A stretch of 64,000 nt of DNA from Sphingomonas taxi (GCA_003243195.1 QFQI01000002.1:62001-126000), one strand, 5' to 3'. Numbered from the stretch's first letter, positions 36,776 through 45,460 are shown. Program-made: numbers and translations. Notes: a model not told the origin generated them from the letters alone.

Positions 36776-37822
36776 TCACGCCGCCATGGTGAACGGCTCC
36801 AGCCCGGCCAGTCGCGTCCGCACCGCCGGCGCCGCGATCCGGCGCGGTTCCAGGCCGCGCACGCCGTCCGCGATCGCCCTGATATGCCCGGGCGTCGAGC
36901 CGCAGCATCCGCCCAGAACGTTGACCTGCCCGGCGAACGCCCATTCGCCGACCAGTCCGGCGGTCGTCTCCGGCGCTTCGTCATAGGCGCCCAGCTCATT
37001 GGGCAGGCCGGCGTTGGGATAGATCATGACGAGCGTGTCGCACAGCTCGCTCAGCACCTTGACGTGCGGGCGCAACTGCTCGGCCCCGAACGAACAGTTC
37101 AGCCCGATCGTCAGTGGCTTCGCATGGCGCACCGCGTGCCAGAACGCCTCCACCGTATGCCCGGACAGGTTGCGCCCCGACAGATCGGTCAGCGTCATCG
37201 ACAGCATGATCGGCAGGTCGCGCCCCAGCGCCGCGCCGGCCTCGATCGCGGCCATGATCCCGGCCTTGGCGTTGAGCGTGTCGAACACCGTCTCGATCAG
37301 CACGAAGTCCGCCCCGCCCTCGACCAGCGCGTCGATCTGTTCGCGATACACGTCCTTCAGGTAATCGAAGTCGATCTCGCGATAACCGGGATCGTTGACG
37401 TCGGGCGACAGCGACAGCGTCTTGTTGGTCGGGCCGATCGCGCCGGCCACGAAGCGCGGCCGCCCGTCCCTCGCCTGGAATTCGTCGGCGATCCGCCGCG
37501 CCAGCCGCGCGCTTTCGACGTTGATCTCGCGCACCAGCCCTTCCGCGCCGTAATCGGCCTGGCTGATCCGGTTGGCCGAAAAGGTGTTCGTCTCGGCAAT
37601 GTCCGCCCCGGCCTCGAAATAGGCGCGGTGGATCGCCTCGGGCACCTCGGGCTTCGTCAGCGCGAGGATGTCGTTGTTGCCCTTCTGGTCGTGGCCCAGC
37701 GTCAGCGCGCCGGCATAATCGGCCTCCGACAGCTTCCAGTTCTGGATCTCGGTGCCGAACGCGCCGTCGGTGATGAGGATGCGCTTCGCCGCCTCGGCGT
37801 TGAAGATGTCGCGGATCGTCAT
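36776..37822 (-). CDS. Homocysteine S-methyltransferase module of split methionine synthase
   Basis: A 348-residue protein equal to the N-terminal domain of MetH. It starts with ILITDGAFGTEIQNW. Zinc is bound by the cysteine in LNCSFGAEQ (near residue 250) and the pair in GGCCGSTPGHI (near 315). NETNTF-type substrate contacts appear as IAETNTFSANRISQADYG. It ends after LAGLEPFTMAA without the linker to the folate domain. Its ATG overlaps the metF stop by four bases, and the remaining MetH follows 114 bases downstream. Confidence 0.9.
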   Translation of the reverse strand: MTIRDIFNAEAAKRILITDGAFGTEIQNWKLSEADYAGALTLGHDQKGNNDILALTKPEVPEAIHRAYFEAGADIAETNTFSANRISQADYGAEGLVREINVESARLARRIADEFQARDGRPRFVAGAIGPTNKTLSLSPDVNDPGYREIDFDYLKDVYREQIDALVEGGADFVLIETVFDTLNAKAGIMAAIEAGAALGRDLPIMLSMTLTDLSGRNLSGHTVEAFWHAVRHAKPLTIGLNCSFGAEQLRPHVKVLSELCDTLVMIYPNAGLPNELGAYDEAPETTAGLVGEWAFAGQVNVLGGCCGSTPGHIRAIADGVRGLEPRRIAAPAVRTRLAGLEPFTMAA

Positions 37823-38760
37823 GCCGCCGCCCTTTCCTGTGCCTGGCCGGCGCGCACCCCCAGCAGGTGGCAGATCGCGAAGCTCAGCTCGGCCTTGTTC
37901 ATGGTGTAGAAATGCAGTTGCTTCACGCCGCCGGCATACAGCTTGCGGCACAGTTCGGCGGCGACGGTCGCCGCCACCAGTTGCCGCGTGGCCGGATGCT
38001 GGTCCAGCCCGTCGAACAGCCGCACCAGCCAGCCGGGCACGTCGGTGCGGCACATCGCCGCCATGCGGCTGACGCCTGCGAAGCTGCCGATCGGCATGAT
38101 GCCCGGCACGATCTCGGCCGTGATCCCCGCCGCCGCCGCCGCGTCGCGGTAGCGGAAGAAGGTTTCGGGCTCGAAGAAGAATTGCGTGATCGCGCGGTTC
38201 GCGCCCGCGTCCAGCTTGCGCTTCAGATTGTCGAGGTCGTCCGCCTGATCACGCGAGCTGGGATGCGCCTCCGGATAGGCGGCGACCGAGATCTCGAACG
38301 GGTGCAGCCGCCGCAGCCCGGCGACCAGCGCTGCGGCATTCTCATACCCACCGGGATGCGGCGCATAGTCGGTCGCGCCCGCCGGCGGATCGCCGCGCAG
38401 TGCGACGATGTGGCGGACGCCCGCCGCCCAATATTCCTGCGCCACCGCGTCGATCTCCTCGCGCGTCGCTTCCACGCACGTCAGGTGCGCCGCCGCCGGC
38501 ACGTCGGTGTCGCGCGCGATCCGCGCGACCGTCGCATGGGTACGGTCGCGGGTCGATCCGCCCGCGCCATAGGTCACCGACAGGAAGCGCGGGCCCAGCG
38601 GGCACAGGGTCTCGATCGACTGCCAGAGCGTTTCCTCGGCCTTGTCGGTCTTGGGCGGCGAGAATTCGAAGCTGACGTCCACGTCGCCGCCGACATCGGC
38701 ATAGAGTGGCGCGTCGAGCGCGCGCCGCGCTTCCTCAAGCTGGTTGACCGAGAATGTCAT
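37819..38760 (-). CDS. metF: 5,10-methylenetetrahydrofolate reductase
   Basis: FAD-dependent enzyme producing the 5-methyl-THF used by MetH, 313 residues. Motifs are DVSFEFSPPKTDKAEETLW, FLSVTYGAGGSTRDRT, HLTCVEATREEI, IVALRGDPPAG and ITQFFFEPETFFRY. The ATG at 38760 overlaps the upstream regulator's stop (ATGA); the open frame extends 16 residues further but these look unconserved. Second gene of the methionine operon. Confidence 0.93.
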   Translation of the reverse strand: MTFSVNQLEEARRALDAPLYADVGGDVDVSFEFSPPKTDKAEETLWQSIETLCPLGPRFLSVTYGAGGSTRDRTHATVARIARDTDVPAAAHLTCVEATREEIDAVAQEYWAAGVRHIVALRGDPPAGATDYAPHPGGYENAAALVAGLRRLHPFEISVAAYPEAHPSSRDQADDLDNLKRKLDAGANRAITQFFFEPETFFRYRDAAAAAGITAEIVPGIMPIGSFAGVSRMAAMCRTDVPGWLVRLFDGLDQHPATRQLVAATVAAELCRKLYAGGVKQLHFYTMNKAELSFAICHLLGVRAGQAQERAAA

Positions 38761-39707
38761 GCCGCCTTCACCTCCCGCACCGGCGCGCCCGCCTTTCGCC
38801 CCAACCACAGTTTCACCGTCAACTCGCCGCCTTCCAGCGTCAGCACGCGCTCCAGCGTCAGCCCGGCGGCGTCGAACCAGCCCGCGAGCTGCGCGTCGGC
38901 GAAGCCCAGCCGGGTATGCGCGTCACGCGCGCGCAGTTCCTCGCGGTCGTGGCTGGCGAAGTCGGCGATCAGCAGCCGCCCGCGCGCATCCAGCACGCGC
39001 GCCGCCTCGGCGATCGCCGCGCCGGGTTGCTGCGCGAAATGCAGGACATGGTGCAGGATCGCGACGTCGGCGCCGCCATCCGGCAGCGGCAGCGCATAGA
39101 GATCGGCCTGCCGCAGCTCGGCATTGCCAAGTCCCCGCTCCCCGACCCGCGCGCGCGCCAGCCGCAGCATCTCGCTGCTTTTGTCGATCCCTAGCGCATG
39201 CGCCGCGCCAGGCGCGAACAGCTCGATCATCCGCCCGGTTCCGGTGCCGATGTCGATCAGGCGACCCAGCGGCTCGGGCGCCAGCAGGTCGCGCATCGCC
39301 GCCTCCACCTGCTCCTCCGCGATGTGCAGCGAGCGGATCGCGTCCCATTCGCCGGCATGCGCCTCGAACCATGCCGCCGCCGCGGCGGCGCGATCGGCGC
39401 GCACCGCCGCGAGGCGCGCCACGTCCGCTTCGACGTCCACGCCCACCGCATAGGCATCCAGCGCGGCCATCACGGGCGCGACGAGCGCCCGCTCGCCCAG
39501 CGCCACGAACACCCAGCTTCCTTCCTTGCGCCGCTCGGCCAGCCCGGCGTCGCACAGGATCTTCACATGCCGCGACACGCGGGGCTGGCTCTGCCCCAGC
39601 ACCTGCGCCAGTTCGCCGACCGACAGCTCCATCGTGCCGAGCAGCGCGACGATGCGCAGTCGCGAGGCGTCGGCAAGCGCGCGGAAAATGTCGAGGGCGA
39701 CCTTCAT
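38757..39707 (-). CDS. ArsR-type regulator fused to a methyltransferase domain
   Basis: A 316-residue fusion. Residues 1-90 are a winged helix (ALADASRLRIVALLGTMELS, LGQSQPRVSRHVKILCDAGL). Residues about 120-316 are a class I SAM-dependent methyltransferase fold with motif I IDIGTGTGRMIELF and DVAILHHVLHF. Such proteins sit at the head of methionine-cycle operons in Alphaproteobacteria and are thought to sense SAM or SAH; SahR is a related ArsR regulator of this pathway. A perfect palindrome is seven bases before the ATG. It precedes metF with an ATGA overlap. Confidence 0.85.
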   Translation of the reverse strand: MKVALDIFRALADASRLRIVALLGTMELSVGELAQVLGQSQPRVSRHVKILCDAGLAERRKEGSWVFVALGERALVAPVMAALDAYAVGVDVEADVARLAAVRADRAAAAAAWFEAHAGEWDAIRSLHIAEEQVEAAMRDLLAPEPLGRLIDIGTGTGRMIELFAPGAAHALGIDKSSEMLRLARARVGERGLGNAELRQADLYALPLPDGGADVAILHHVLHFAQQPGAAIAEAARVLDARGRLLIADFASHDREELRARDAHTRLGFADAQLAGWFDAAGLTLERVLTLEGGELTVKLWLGRKAGAPVREVKAA

Positions 39708-39714
39708 GGGACGA

Positions 39715-39736
39715 CATATAAAGATATCTTTATATG
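39715..39736. promoter_or_regulatory. Perfect 22-bp palindrome, operator of the methionine operon
   Basis: CATATAAAGAT is followed immediately by its exact reverse complement, centred between 39725 and 39726. The AT-rich site stands out in GC-rich DNA and lies seven bases before the ArsR-methyltransferase start. The AAGATATCTT core resembles sites of ArsR regulators of methionine/SAH metabolism, and the site overlaps any likely -10 region, so repression by occlusion is expected. Confidence 0.8.
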
Positions 39737-39755
39737 GGTCAATGAAATGCGCGAC

Positions 39756-39781
39756 GGACCCTTTTGCCGCGTTGTTTCGTT
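39756..39781 (+). promoter_or_regulatory. Near-consensus EcfG promoter for the small lipoprotein gene
   Basis: GGACC, 17 bases, then CGTT. This differs from the EcfG consensus only in the fourth base of the -35 element. It ends 52 bases before the start of the small lipoprotein gene, a class often stress-induced. One mismatch makes chance possible. Confidence 0.3.
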
Positions 39782-39833
39782 TCGCCACGCTCTTGGCAAC
39801 TCTGCCGACGTAACAAACAGGGGAGATTCACCC

Positions 39834-40130
39834 ATGAAGCGTCTGATGATGACCGGCCTCGTCGCCGCCACCGCCCTCGGCCTCGCCGCCTGCAGCGAGC
39901 GTGCGCAGAACGAGAGCGCACAGGCCGGCAATGCGATCGCCGCCGACACCGCCGCCACCACCTCGAACGCGGTCGAGGACGTGGATGCCGCGACCGACCG
40001 CGCGCTGAACTCGGCCGAGAACAGCCTCGATCGCGCCGGCGCCACGCTGCGCAACTCGGGCGACGCGGCCGCCGACGCGACCGGCAACGCGATGGTCCGT
40101 GCCGGCGAGGGTCTGCGCGACCGCAAGTGA
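39834..40130 (+). CDS. Small entericidin-like lipoprotein
   Basis: 98 residues. MKRLMMTGLVAATALGLAAC is a lipoprotein signal with lipobox LAAC. The mature part is hydrophilic, Ala/Asp/Asn-rich and predicted helical (AIAADTAATTSNAVEDVDAA, ALNSAENSLDRAGATL). This resembles small periplasmic stress lipoproteins or apolipophorin-like helices. GGGGAG is eight bases before the ATG. It is divergent from the methionine operon and is followed by a strong hairpin. Confidence 0.7.
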   Translation: MKRLMMTGLVAATALGLAACSERAQNESAQAGNAIAADTAATTSNAVEDVDAATDRALNSAENSLDRAGATLRNSGDAAADATGNAMVRAGEGLRDRK

Positions 40131-40138
40131 TGCGGACC

Positions 40139-40164
40139 GCCGCCGTCACGCGGGTGACGGCGGC
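40139..40164 (+). terminator. Hairpin after the small lipoprotein gene
   Basis: GCCGCCGTCAC and GTGACGGCGGC pair perfectly over 11 bp with a 4-base loop, eight bases beyond the stop. No T-tract follows, so termination strength is uncertain. Confidence 0.5.
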
Positions 40165-40187
40165 CCCGTGATGAACAAGGGATCGCC

Positions 40188-41138
40188 ATGACCGACGTGC
40201 GGCGCCTGGGCGCCTCCGACCTGCGGATCGCGCCGCTGGTATTGGGCGGCAACGTCTTCGGCTGGACCGCCGATCGCGCCGCCTCCTTCGCGGTGCTCGA
40301 CGCCTTCGTCGATGGTGGCGGCACACTGATCGACACCGCCGACGTCTATTCCGCGTGGGTCGAGGGGCATCGCGGCGGCGAATCGGAAGCGATGATCGGC
40401 GCATGGCTGGCGGCGACCGGCAAGCGCGATCGCGTGCTGATCGCCACCAAGGTCGGGATGTTGCCCGGCGAGGGTGGCGAGAAGCTCGCGCCCGCGCGGA
40501 TCGTTGCGGCGTGCGAGGCGTCGCTGCGGCGGCTGGGCACCGACCGGATCGACCTGTATTTCGCGCATCAGGACGATGATGCGCAGGCGCAGGAGACGGT
40601 GGCGGAAGCCTTCGCCGTGCTCGTCCGCGACGGCAAGGTGCGCGTGCTGGGTGCGTCGAACTTCCATGCCGCGCGGCTGAAATCCGCGGTGGAGACGGCG
40701 CGCGCGGCCGGGCTGCCGCATTATCAGGTGCTGCAACCCGAATATAATCTCGTCAGCCGACACGCGTTCGAGGGCGAGTTGCAGGATTATTGCGTGGTCG
40801 AGAATATCGGCGTCACGCCCTATTACGGGCTTGCCGCGGGTTTCCTGACCGGCAAGTACCGCACGCCTGACGACCTGTCGCGGAGCGTGCGCGGTGCGAA
40901 GATGGGCGAATTGCTGGAAGGCAAGGGCGCCGCGGTGCTGGCGGCGCTGGATGAGGTGGCGGCGGACACCGGCGCAACGCTCGCACAACTGTCGCTGGCG
41001 TGGCTGGCCGCGCAACCCGGCGTCACCGCGCCGATCGCCAGCGCGACCTCCCCCGAGCAGGCGCAGGAGTTGCTGGGCGTGATGCGGCTGACGCTGTCAA
41101 AGGACCAACTCGCCCGGCTGACCGAGGCGGGCGCCTGA
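40188..41138 (+). CDS. Aldo/keto reductase
   Basis: NADPH-dependent TIM-barrel oxidoreductase, 316 residues. The catalytic tetrad is visible: Asp and Tyr in LIDTADVYSAW (near residue 48), Lys in VLIATKVGM and His in YFAHQDDD. VLGASNFHAARL and the C-terminal cofactor segment PIASATSPEQAQELL follow. It belongs to the YajO/Tas-like group acting on small aldehydes; the substrate is unknown. The AAGGGA in the intergenic region is a plausible ribosome-binding site. It converges with the doc gene, one base between the stops. Confidence 0.9.
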   Translation: MTDVRRLGASDLRIAPLVLGGNVFGWTADRAASFAVLDAFVDGGGTLIDTADVYSAWVEGHRGGESEAMIGAWLAATGKRDRVLIATKVGMLPGEGGEKLAPARIVAACEASLRRLGTDRIDLYFAHQDDDAQAQETVAEAFAVLVRDGKVRVLGASNFHAARLKSAVETARAAGLPHYQVLQPEYNLVSRHAFEGELQDYCVVENIGVTPYYGLAAGFLTGKYRTPDDLSRSVRGAKMGELLEGKGAAVLAALDEVAADTGATLAQLSLAWLAAQPGVTAPIASATSPEQAQELLGVMRLTLSKDQLARLTEAGA

Positions 41139-41139
41139 A

Positions 41140-41538
41140 CTATTCCGCGCGTTCGATCTGCGCGCGGATCCAGTCGGCCAGTCCGCCCTCGCTCAGATCA
41201 CCCGGCGCCAGCGCCCGCATCGTCCGGATCGCGTCTGCCCTGTCGAAGCGGATCTGCTGTCCGTTCAGCTTGAGGAACAGGCGCGCCATTACCCAGGCGG
41301 TGCGCTTGTTGCCATCGACGAAGGGATGATTGCGCGCGATGCCGAACGCATAACCGGCGGCGAGCACCACGAGGTCATGCTCTCCATCGCCATGCTTGTT
41401 GAGCGGCCGCGACACCGCCGATGCCAGCAGCCCCACATCCTTGATGCCGATGGCGCCGCCATGTTCGGTCAACTGCCGGTTGTGGACCGCCAGCGCGATG
41501 TCCGCGCTCAGGAAGCGTGGCACCGGACCGATCGTCAT
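41140..41538 (-). CDS. doc: Doc-family (Fic fold) toxin
   Basis: A 132-residue death-on-curing toxin. The Fic/Doc active-site loop HPFVDGNKRTAWV (near residue 70) is intact, with the N-terminal SADIALAVHNRQLTEHGG typical of Doc. Doc toxins phosphorylate elongation factor Tu and stop translation. Its start overlaps the stop of the antitoxin gene (ATGA), so the two are translationally coupled. The antitoxin is of AbrB type instead of the classical Phd. Confidence 0.88.
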   Translation of the reverse strand: MTIGPVPRFLSADIALAVHNRQLTEHGGAIGIKDVGLLASAVSRPLNKHGDGEHDLVVLAAGYAFGIARNHPFVDGNKRTAWVMARLFLKLNGQQIRFDRADAIRTMRALAPGDLSEGGLADWIRAQIERAE

Positions 41539-41762
41539 CTGGCGAGCATGGCGAGGATGTCGCGATCCTCACGCATGATCTGCTCCGCCGCTTCCATCGC
41601 CTCGGCAAAGGCGGGATCGTGGGCCTGAACCGCGAAGCCGCCGGGTTGCTCGGTCAGGAACACGTCGTCGCCCAGATCGGCCCTCAGCTTGGCGAGCACC
41701 TCGCGCGGCAGGATCACGCCGACGGAATTGCCGATCTTGATGAGCTTCAGCGATCTGGTCAT
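41535..41762 (-). CDS. AbrB/MazE-type antitoxin
   Basis: 75 residues. Residues 1-48 form a swapped-hairpin DNA-binding domain (SLKLIKIGNSVGVILPREVL). Residues 49-75 form an acidic helical tail (FAEAMEAAEQIMREDRDILA), the likely toxin-binding part. It neutralises the adjacent Doc toxin and probably represses its own operon through the inverted repeat directly in front of its start codon. No ribosome-binding site is seen, so it may be leaderless or nearly so. Confidence 0.85.
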   Translation of the reverse strand: MTRSLKLIKIGNSVGVILPREVLAKLRADLGDDVFLTEQPGGFAVQAHDPAFAEAMEAAEQIMREDRDILAMLAR

Positions 41763-41780
41763 GCGTGTGTTTCAACACGC
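41763..41780. promoter_or_regulatory. Inverted repeat operator of the AbrB-Doc module
   Basis: GCGTGT and ACACGC flank GTTTCA, abutting the antitoxin start codon. Exact 6+6 symmetry at this position is typical of antitoxin-binding autorepression sites. Confidence 0.5.
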
Positions 41781-41876
41781 GTACCAACATCGCTCAACGT
41801 GCCGCCCATGGACAGCCGCGCGACTTTGCCCGACATCACGTCGGTGGCAACACACGCGGTACGGGAGCGGATGGGC

Positions 41877-42515
41877 ATGAGGATGCGGATGGCGGGGCGG
41901 CTCGCCGCGCTGCTGCTGACACTGGTCGCCTGGCCGGCGCAGGCGGCGGTGACGATCACCTTCTGGAGCCGCGACTTCGGCAATTACTTCCCGCACGCCT
42001 TCATCATGCTGCGCGGGGTGCCCGATGCGGGCGGACCGGCGGTGGACGCCAGCTACGGTTTCACCGCCAAGTCGCTGTCGCCGGCGCTGCTGTTCGGCAA
42101 TGTGGCGGGACGGATCGAGCGGCCCACGCCCTTCTACATGGCCGGCAGCCATGTGCGCTTCGCACGCACGCTGAGCGACGCGCAATATGCCGCCGTGCTG
42201 GCGCTGGTGCGCGAATGGGACGAGCGCACCGGGGATGCCACCTACAATCTCGGCAAGCGCAATTGCGTCACCTTCGTGCGCGAGGCGGCGCGGCGGTCGG
42301 GGTTGACGCTGGTCGATTTCCCGAAGCTGATGAAGAAGCCGAGCAGCTTCCTGCGCGCGGTGATGGCGGCACAGCCGGAGGCGGTCACCGTGATCGAACG
42401 GACGGGGAAGGACTACCTTGCCACGCTGCCGCCGCTGAACGGCGACGTGCCGGTCGACGCACCCGTGTCGGCTCCAGGCACGCTGCCCGGCAAAGCGCCC
42501 GCGCCGCAGGGATAG
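41877..42515 (+). CDS. Hypothetical exported protein with His/Cys pattern
   Basis: 212 residues. MRMRMAGRLAALLLTLVAWP with AQA is a signal peptide; the chosen ATG is nine bases after GGGAG. The mature domain begins VTITFWSRDFGNYFPHAFIM. It contains YNLGKRNCVTFVREAARRSG near residue 125 and ends in a Pro/Ala-rich tail. An exposed His (FPHAF) before a Cys (RNCVTF) recalls permuted NlpC/P60- or LRAT-like papain folds, in which such residues are catalytic, but this is only a resemblance. No neighbour indicates a role. Confidence 0.6.
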   Translation: MRMRMAGRLAALLLTLVAWPAQAAVTITFWSRDFGNYFPHAFIMLRGVPDAGGPAVDASYGFTAKSLSPALLFGNVAGRIERPTPFYMAGSHVRFARTLSDAQYAAVLALVREWDERTGDATYNLGKRNCVTFVREAARRSGLTLVDFPKLMKKPSSFLRAVMAAQPEAVTVIERTGKDYLATLPPLNGDVPVDAPVSAPGTLPGKAPAPQG

Positions 42516-42553
42516 CGCCCCGCCCCGCCGCCGGAGGAAGCCGGGCGCGGCGG

Positions 42554-45460
42554 CTATTTGCCTTTGGGCACCACCGCCATCGTCCAGTCCTTTTCCGGCT
42601 TCAGGTATTTCGCCGCCGTCGCCTGCAGGGTCGCGGGCGTGATCGAGGTCATGTCGCCGACCAGGCTCTGGCTCGCCTCGATCCTCTTGGGGTCGAAGGT
42701 GCCGCCGGAGGTCTGGATCAGCCAGAACTGGTTCCCCGAGGACGCGCGCGCCATATATTGCAGCATCGGCACGATCGTGCGGCGCAATTCGTCATCGGTG
42801 ATCGGGGTCGACACCAGCTCGGCGGCGATCTGGCGCGAGAGCTGGAAGAACAGCGGCACCTTGTCGGGCGCGACCTTGCCGATCGCGATCAGCCGGCCGC
42901 CGTCCGGCTGGCCGACCGGCCACTGGCTCTGCGCGCTGGGCGAATAGCTGGCGCCCGCCGCCGAGCGCAGCCGATCGAACAGCCGATCCGCGAACACTGC
43001 CGCCAGCACGTCCAGCCGGCGCTGCTCGGCATGGTCGGCCGAACCGCCGCCGGTCGGCCAGGCGATCACCGCCGCGGCCTGATTGTCGTCGCCGTCATGG
43101 GTGCGGATCACCGGGGTCGCGACATGGGCGGGGAAGCGCACGGTCGGCGACAGGGGCGCGTCCGGCTTGCGCGGCTTCAGCGCGCCGAAGCTCTTGGCGA
43201 TCGCGGCAATCGCCTCGTCCGCCTTCACGTCGCCGAACACGTCGACCTCGATCGGCCCGGTGGCGAGCAGCGGTTGCCACAATTTGCGGAACGCGCCGGC
43301 GTTCAGCCCCTCGATCTGCGCCAGGGTGGGCAGCCCCCAGCGGGGATCCCCGTCGCGCAGCAGGCCCTCCAGATCGCGGGCCAGCACCCCGTCGGGCGAC
43401 GAGCTCAGCCCGGCATAGCCCGCCAGCATCGCCGCCCGCGCGCGCGCAACCGGCGCCTTGTCCCAGCGCGGCGCGGCGAGCTTCGCGGCCATCAGCGTGA
43501 GATTGTCGGCATAATCGCCCGGCGTCGTCTGCGCGCCGAAGATGAACGCGTCCTCGCCAATGTCGAAATCCAGTCCCATGCGCCGGCCGGTGGTCAACTG
43601 GTCGAGGTCGCTCTGGTCCAGCTTACCGATCCCGCTGGGGATCAGCGCGGTGTCGCCCGCCCAGGCCGGTGTCGGGCGGTCGGACGGCAGCGCCTGATAC
43701 CCGCGCCCGAACCGGACGCGCAGATAGACACGCCCCGTCTCGGAGGCGTTGGGATAGATCAGCGCGCGCACGCCGTTGGCGAAGGTGACCTGCTCCATCG
43801 GCGGATCGCCGACGCGGGCTTGCGCCACCGCCTTGCCCGGCTGGCCCAGTCTGGGCACGCGCGAGAAATCGACCGCCGCCTGCTGCGTGCGCTTGCCGGC
43901 CAGCTTCGACACGTCCGCCTTCAGCGCCGCGGCCAGCTTCGCCGCCGCGCCGGCATCGGCGGTCCGCGTGTTGAGCAGCGCGCGGTTCGCGTCGCTCTTG
44001 AACAGCCGGTTGGTGGATTCCACCATCGCGGCCGGCGTGAACATCCCGTTCTGCCGCGCCTGTTGCAGGATGTCGTAGCTGGTCTGCGGCCCTGCGACGG
44101 TTTCGCGGATGTCGAGCGCGTTGACCATGTCGTCGGCCTGCTTGGCGCCGGCCTCGACGCGCGCGGTGGCGACGTCGTTCTTCATCGCGGCGTCGAACTC
44201 GGCCAGCTCGCGATCCACCTCGCCCTGCGTCGGCGGGGCCGCCATCGCATCGGCGATCACCGCGCGCACGTCCTTCAGCGCCGCTTCCCAGTCGTCGCCG
44301 ATCGGGATGACGTTGGTGAAGGTGCCGTTAGCGGAGCGTGACACGTCGTCGAGGCTGACCGACGCCTGCAGGAAGCTGCCCCCCGCCCGCGCGCGCGTTT
44401 CCAGCCGGCGGTTGATGAGGCGGATGGCGAGGAAATCGACCAGCCGCTTCTGGTTGAAGATGATCGTGTCGTCCTGATATTTCCACGGGCGCAGCACCGC
44501 GGTGGCGACGATCGGCGGCAGCGACGGCTCGGCGACGGTCTTGACGACCGGCTCGCCCGCCTGCGGCGTCCCGAAATCGGGATCGGCGGGATTGGCGCCC
44601 TTGCCCTGCCAGCCGCCGAAATTCTTCACCACCAGCCGGGCGGCGACGTCGGGGTCGATGTCGCCGGAGATGATGACCACCGCGCGCGACGGGCGATACC
44701 AGCGGTCGTGGAACGCCTGCACGCTGGCCGGGTTCGCGGCCTGCAGCGTCTTGATGGTGCCGATCGGCGAGCGGCTGGCGAGCGGCTGCCCGGCGAAGAA
44801 CGTCTCGCGCAGCGCGTCGCCGTAGCGGACCTGCGGGCCGGGCGCCTCGCGCTGCTCGGCCAGCACCGCCGGCCGCTCCGCCGCCAGCCCAGCGTCGGTG
44901 ATCGCCGGCGCGGCCATCATGCCGGAGAAGATCTTCAGGCTCTCGTCGAGCTTCACGTCGGTCGCGCCGGGCAGGTCCAGCTTGTAGACGGTCTGCGTCG
45001 GCGTGGTGGAGGCGTTGGAATCGCTGCCGAAGGTCGCGCCGAAGCGCTGCCACACGCGCTTCGCCTCGCCATCCGGCACATATTTCGAGCCGCGGAACGA
45101 CAGATGCTCGATAAGGTGCGCGAACCCCTGCTCCGCGTCGGTTTCGTACAGCGATCCGGCGTCGATGCGCACGCGCACCGCCACCTGCCCCGGCGGCACC
45201 GAATTGCGCCGCACCGCATAGCGCAGCCCGCTGGGCAGCGCGCCGAAATGCCATTGCGGATCGGGCGGGATGTCCGACCCCTTGAACAGCCACGGCGAGG
45301 TATCGACCGCGATCGGGGCGGTCGCCTGCGCAGGCGCCGCTTTCGCGGCGGCGGGGGCCGGTGCCCGGCGCGCGCGCTGCTGCGCGGGGAGCGGCAGCGC
45401 GACGGAAACGAGCAGGAGGGCGACGAGCGGCTTGGCCAGCGCGCGCGAATGGAAGAGCAT
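42554..45460 (-). CDS. M16 family zinc metallopeptidase
   Basis: A 968-residue exported protease of the pitrilysin/insulinase family. There is a signal peptide (FHSRALAKPLVALLLVSVAL, then PLPAQQ). The first M16 unit has the inverted zinc motif HLIEH (near residue 112) in EQGFAHLIEHLSFRGSKYV. Three further M16 segments form the clamshell, and the C-terminal half is catalytically inactive, as usual. Substrates are probably periplasmic peptides. The ATG at 45460 is used because the upstream 25 codons are unconserved. Length is typical for bacterial two-unit M16 proteins. Confidence 0.9.
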   Translation of the reverse strand: MLFHSRALAKPLVALLLVSVALPLPAQQRARRAPAPAAAKAAPAQATAPIAVDTSPWLFKGSDIPPDPQWHFGALPSGLRYAVRRNSVPPGQVAVRVRIDAGSLYETDAEQGFAHLIEHLSFRGSKYVPDGEAKRVWQRFGATFGSDSNASTTPTQTVYKLDLPGATDVKLDESLKIFSGMMAAPAITDAGLAAERPAVLAEQREAPGPQVRYGDALRETFFAGQPLASRSPIGTIKTLQAANPASVQAFHDRWYRPSRAVVIISGDIDPDVAARLVVKNFGGWQGKGANPADPDFGTPQAGEPVVKTVAEPSLPPIVATAVLRPWKYQDDTIIFNQKRLVDFLAIRLINRRLETRARAGGSFLQASVSLDDVSRSANGTFTNVIPIGDDWEAALKDVRAVIADAMAAPPTQGEVDRELAEFDAAMKNDVATARVEAGAKQADDMVNALDIRETVAGPQTSYDILQQARQNGMFTPAAMVESTNRLFKSDANRALLNTRTADAGAAAKLAAALKADVSKLAGKRTQQAAVDFSRVPRLGQPGKAVAQARVGDPPMEQVTFANGVRALIYPNASETGRVYLRVRFGRGYQALPSDRPTPAWAGDTALIPSGIGKLDQSDLDQLTTGRRMGLDFDIGEDAFIFGAQTTPGDYADNLTLMAAKLAAPRWDKAPVARARAAMLAGYAGLSSSPDGVLARDLEGLLRDGDPRWGLPTLAQIEGLNAGAFRKLWQPLLATGPIEVDVFGDVKADEAIAAIAKSFGALKPRKPDAPLSPTVRFPAHVATPVIRTHDGDDNQAAAVIAWPTGGGSADHAEQRRLDVLAAVFADRLFDRLRSAAGASYSPSAQSQWPVGQPDGGRLIAIGKVAPDKVPLFFQLSRQIAAELVSTPITDDELRRTIVPMLQYMARASSGNQFWLIQTSGGTFDPKRIEASQSLVGDMTSITPATLQATAAKYLKPEKDWTMAVVPKGK

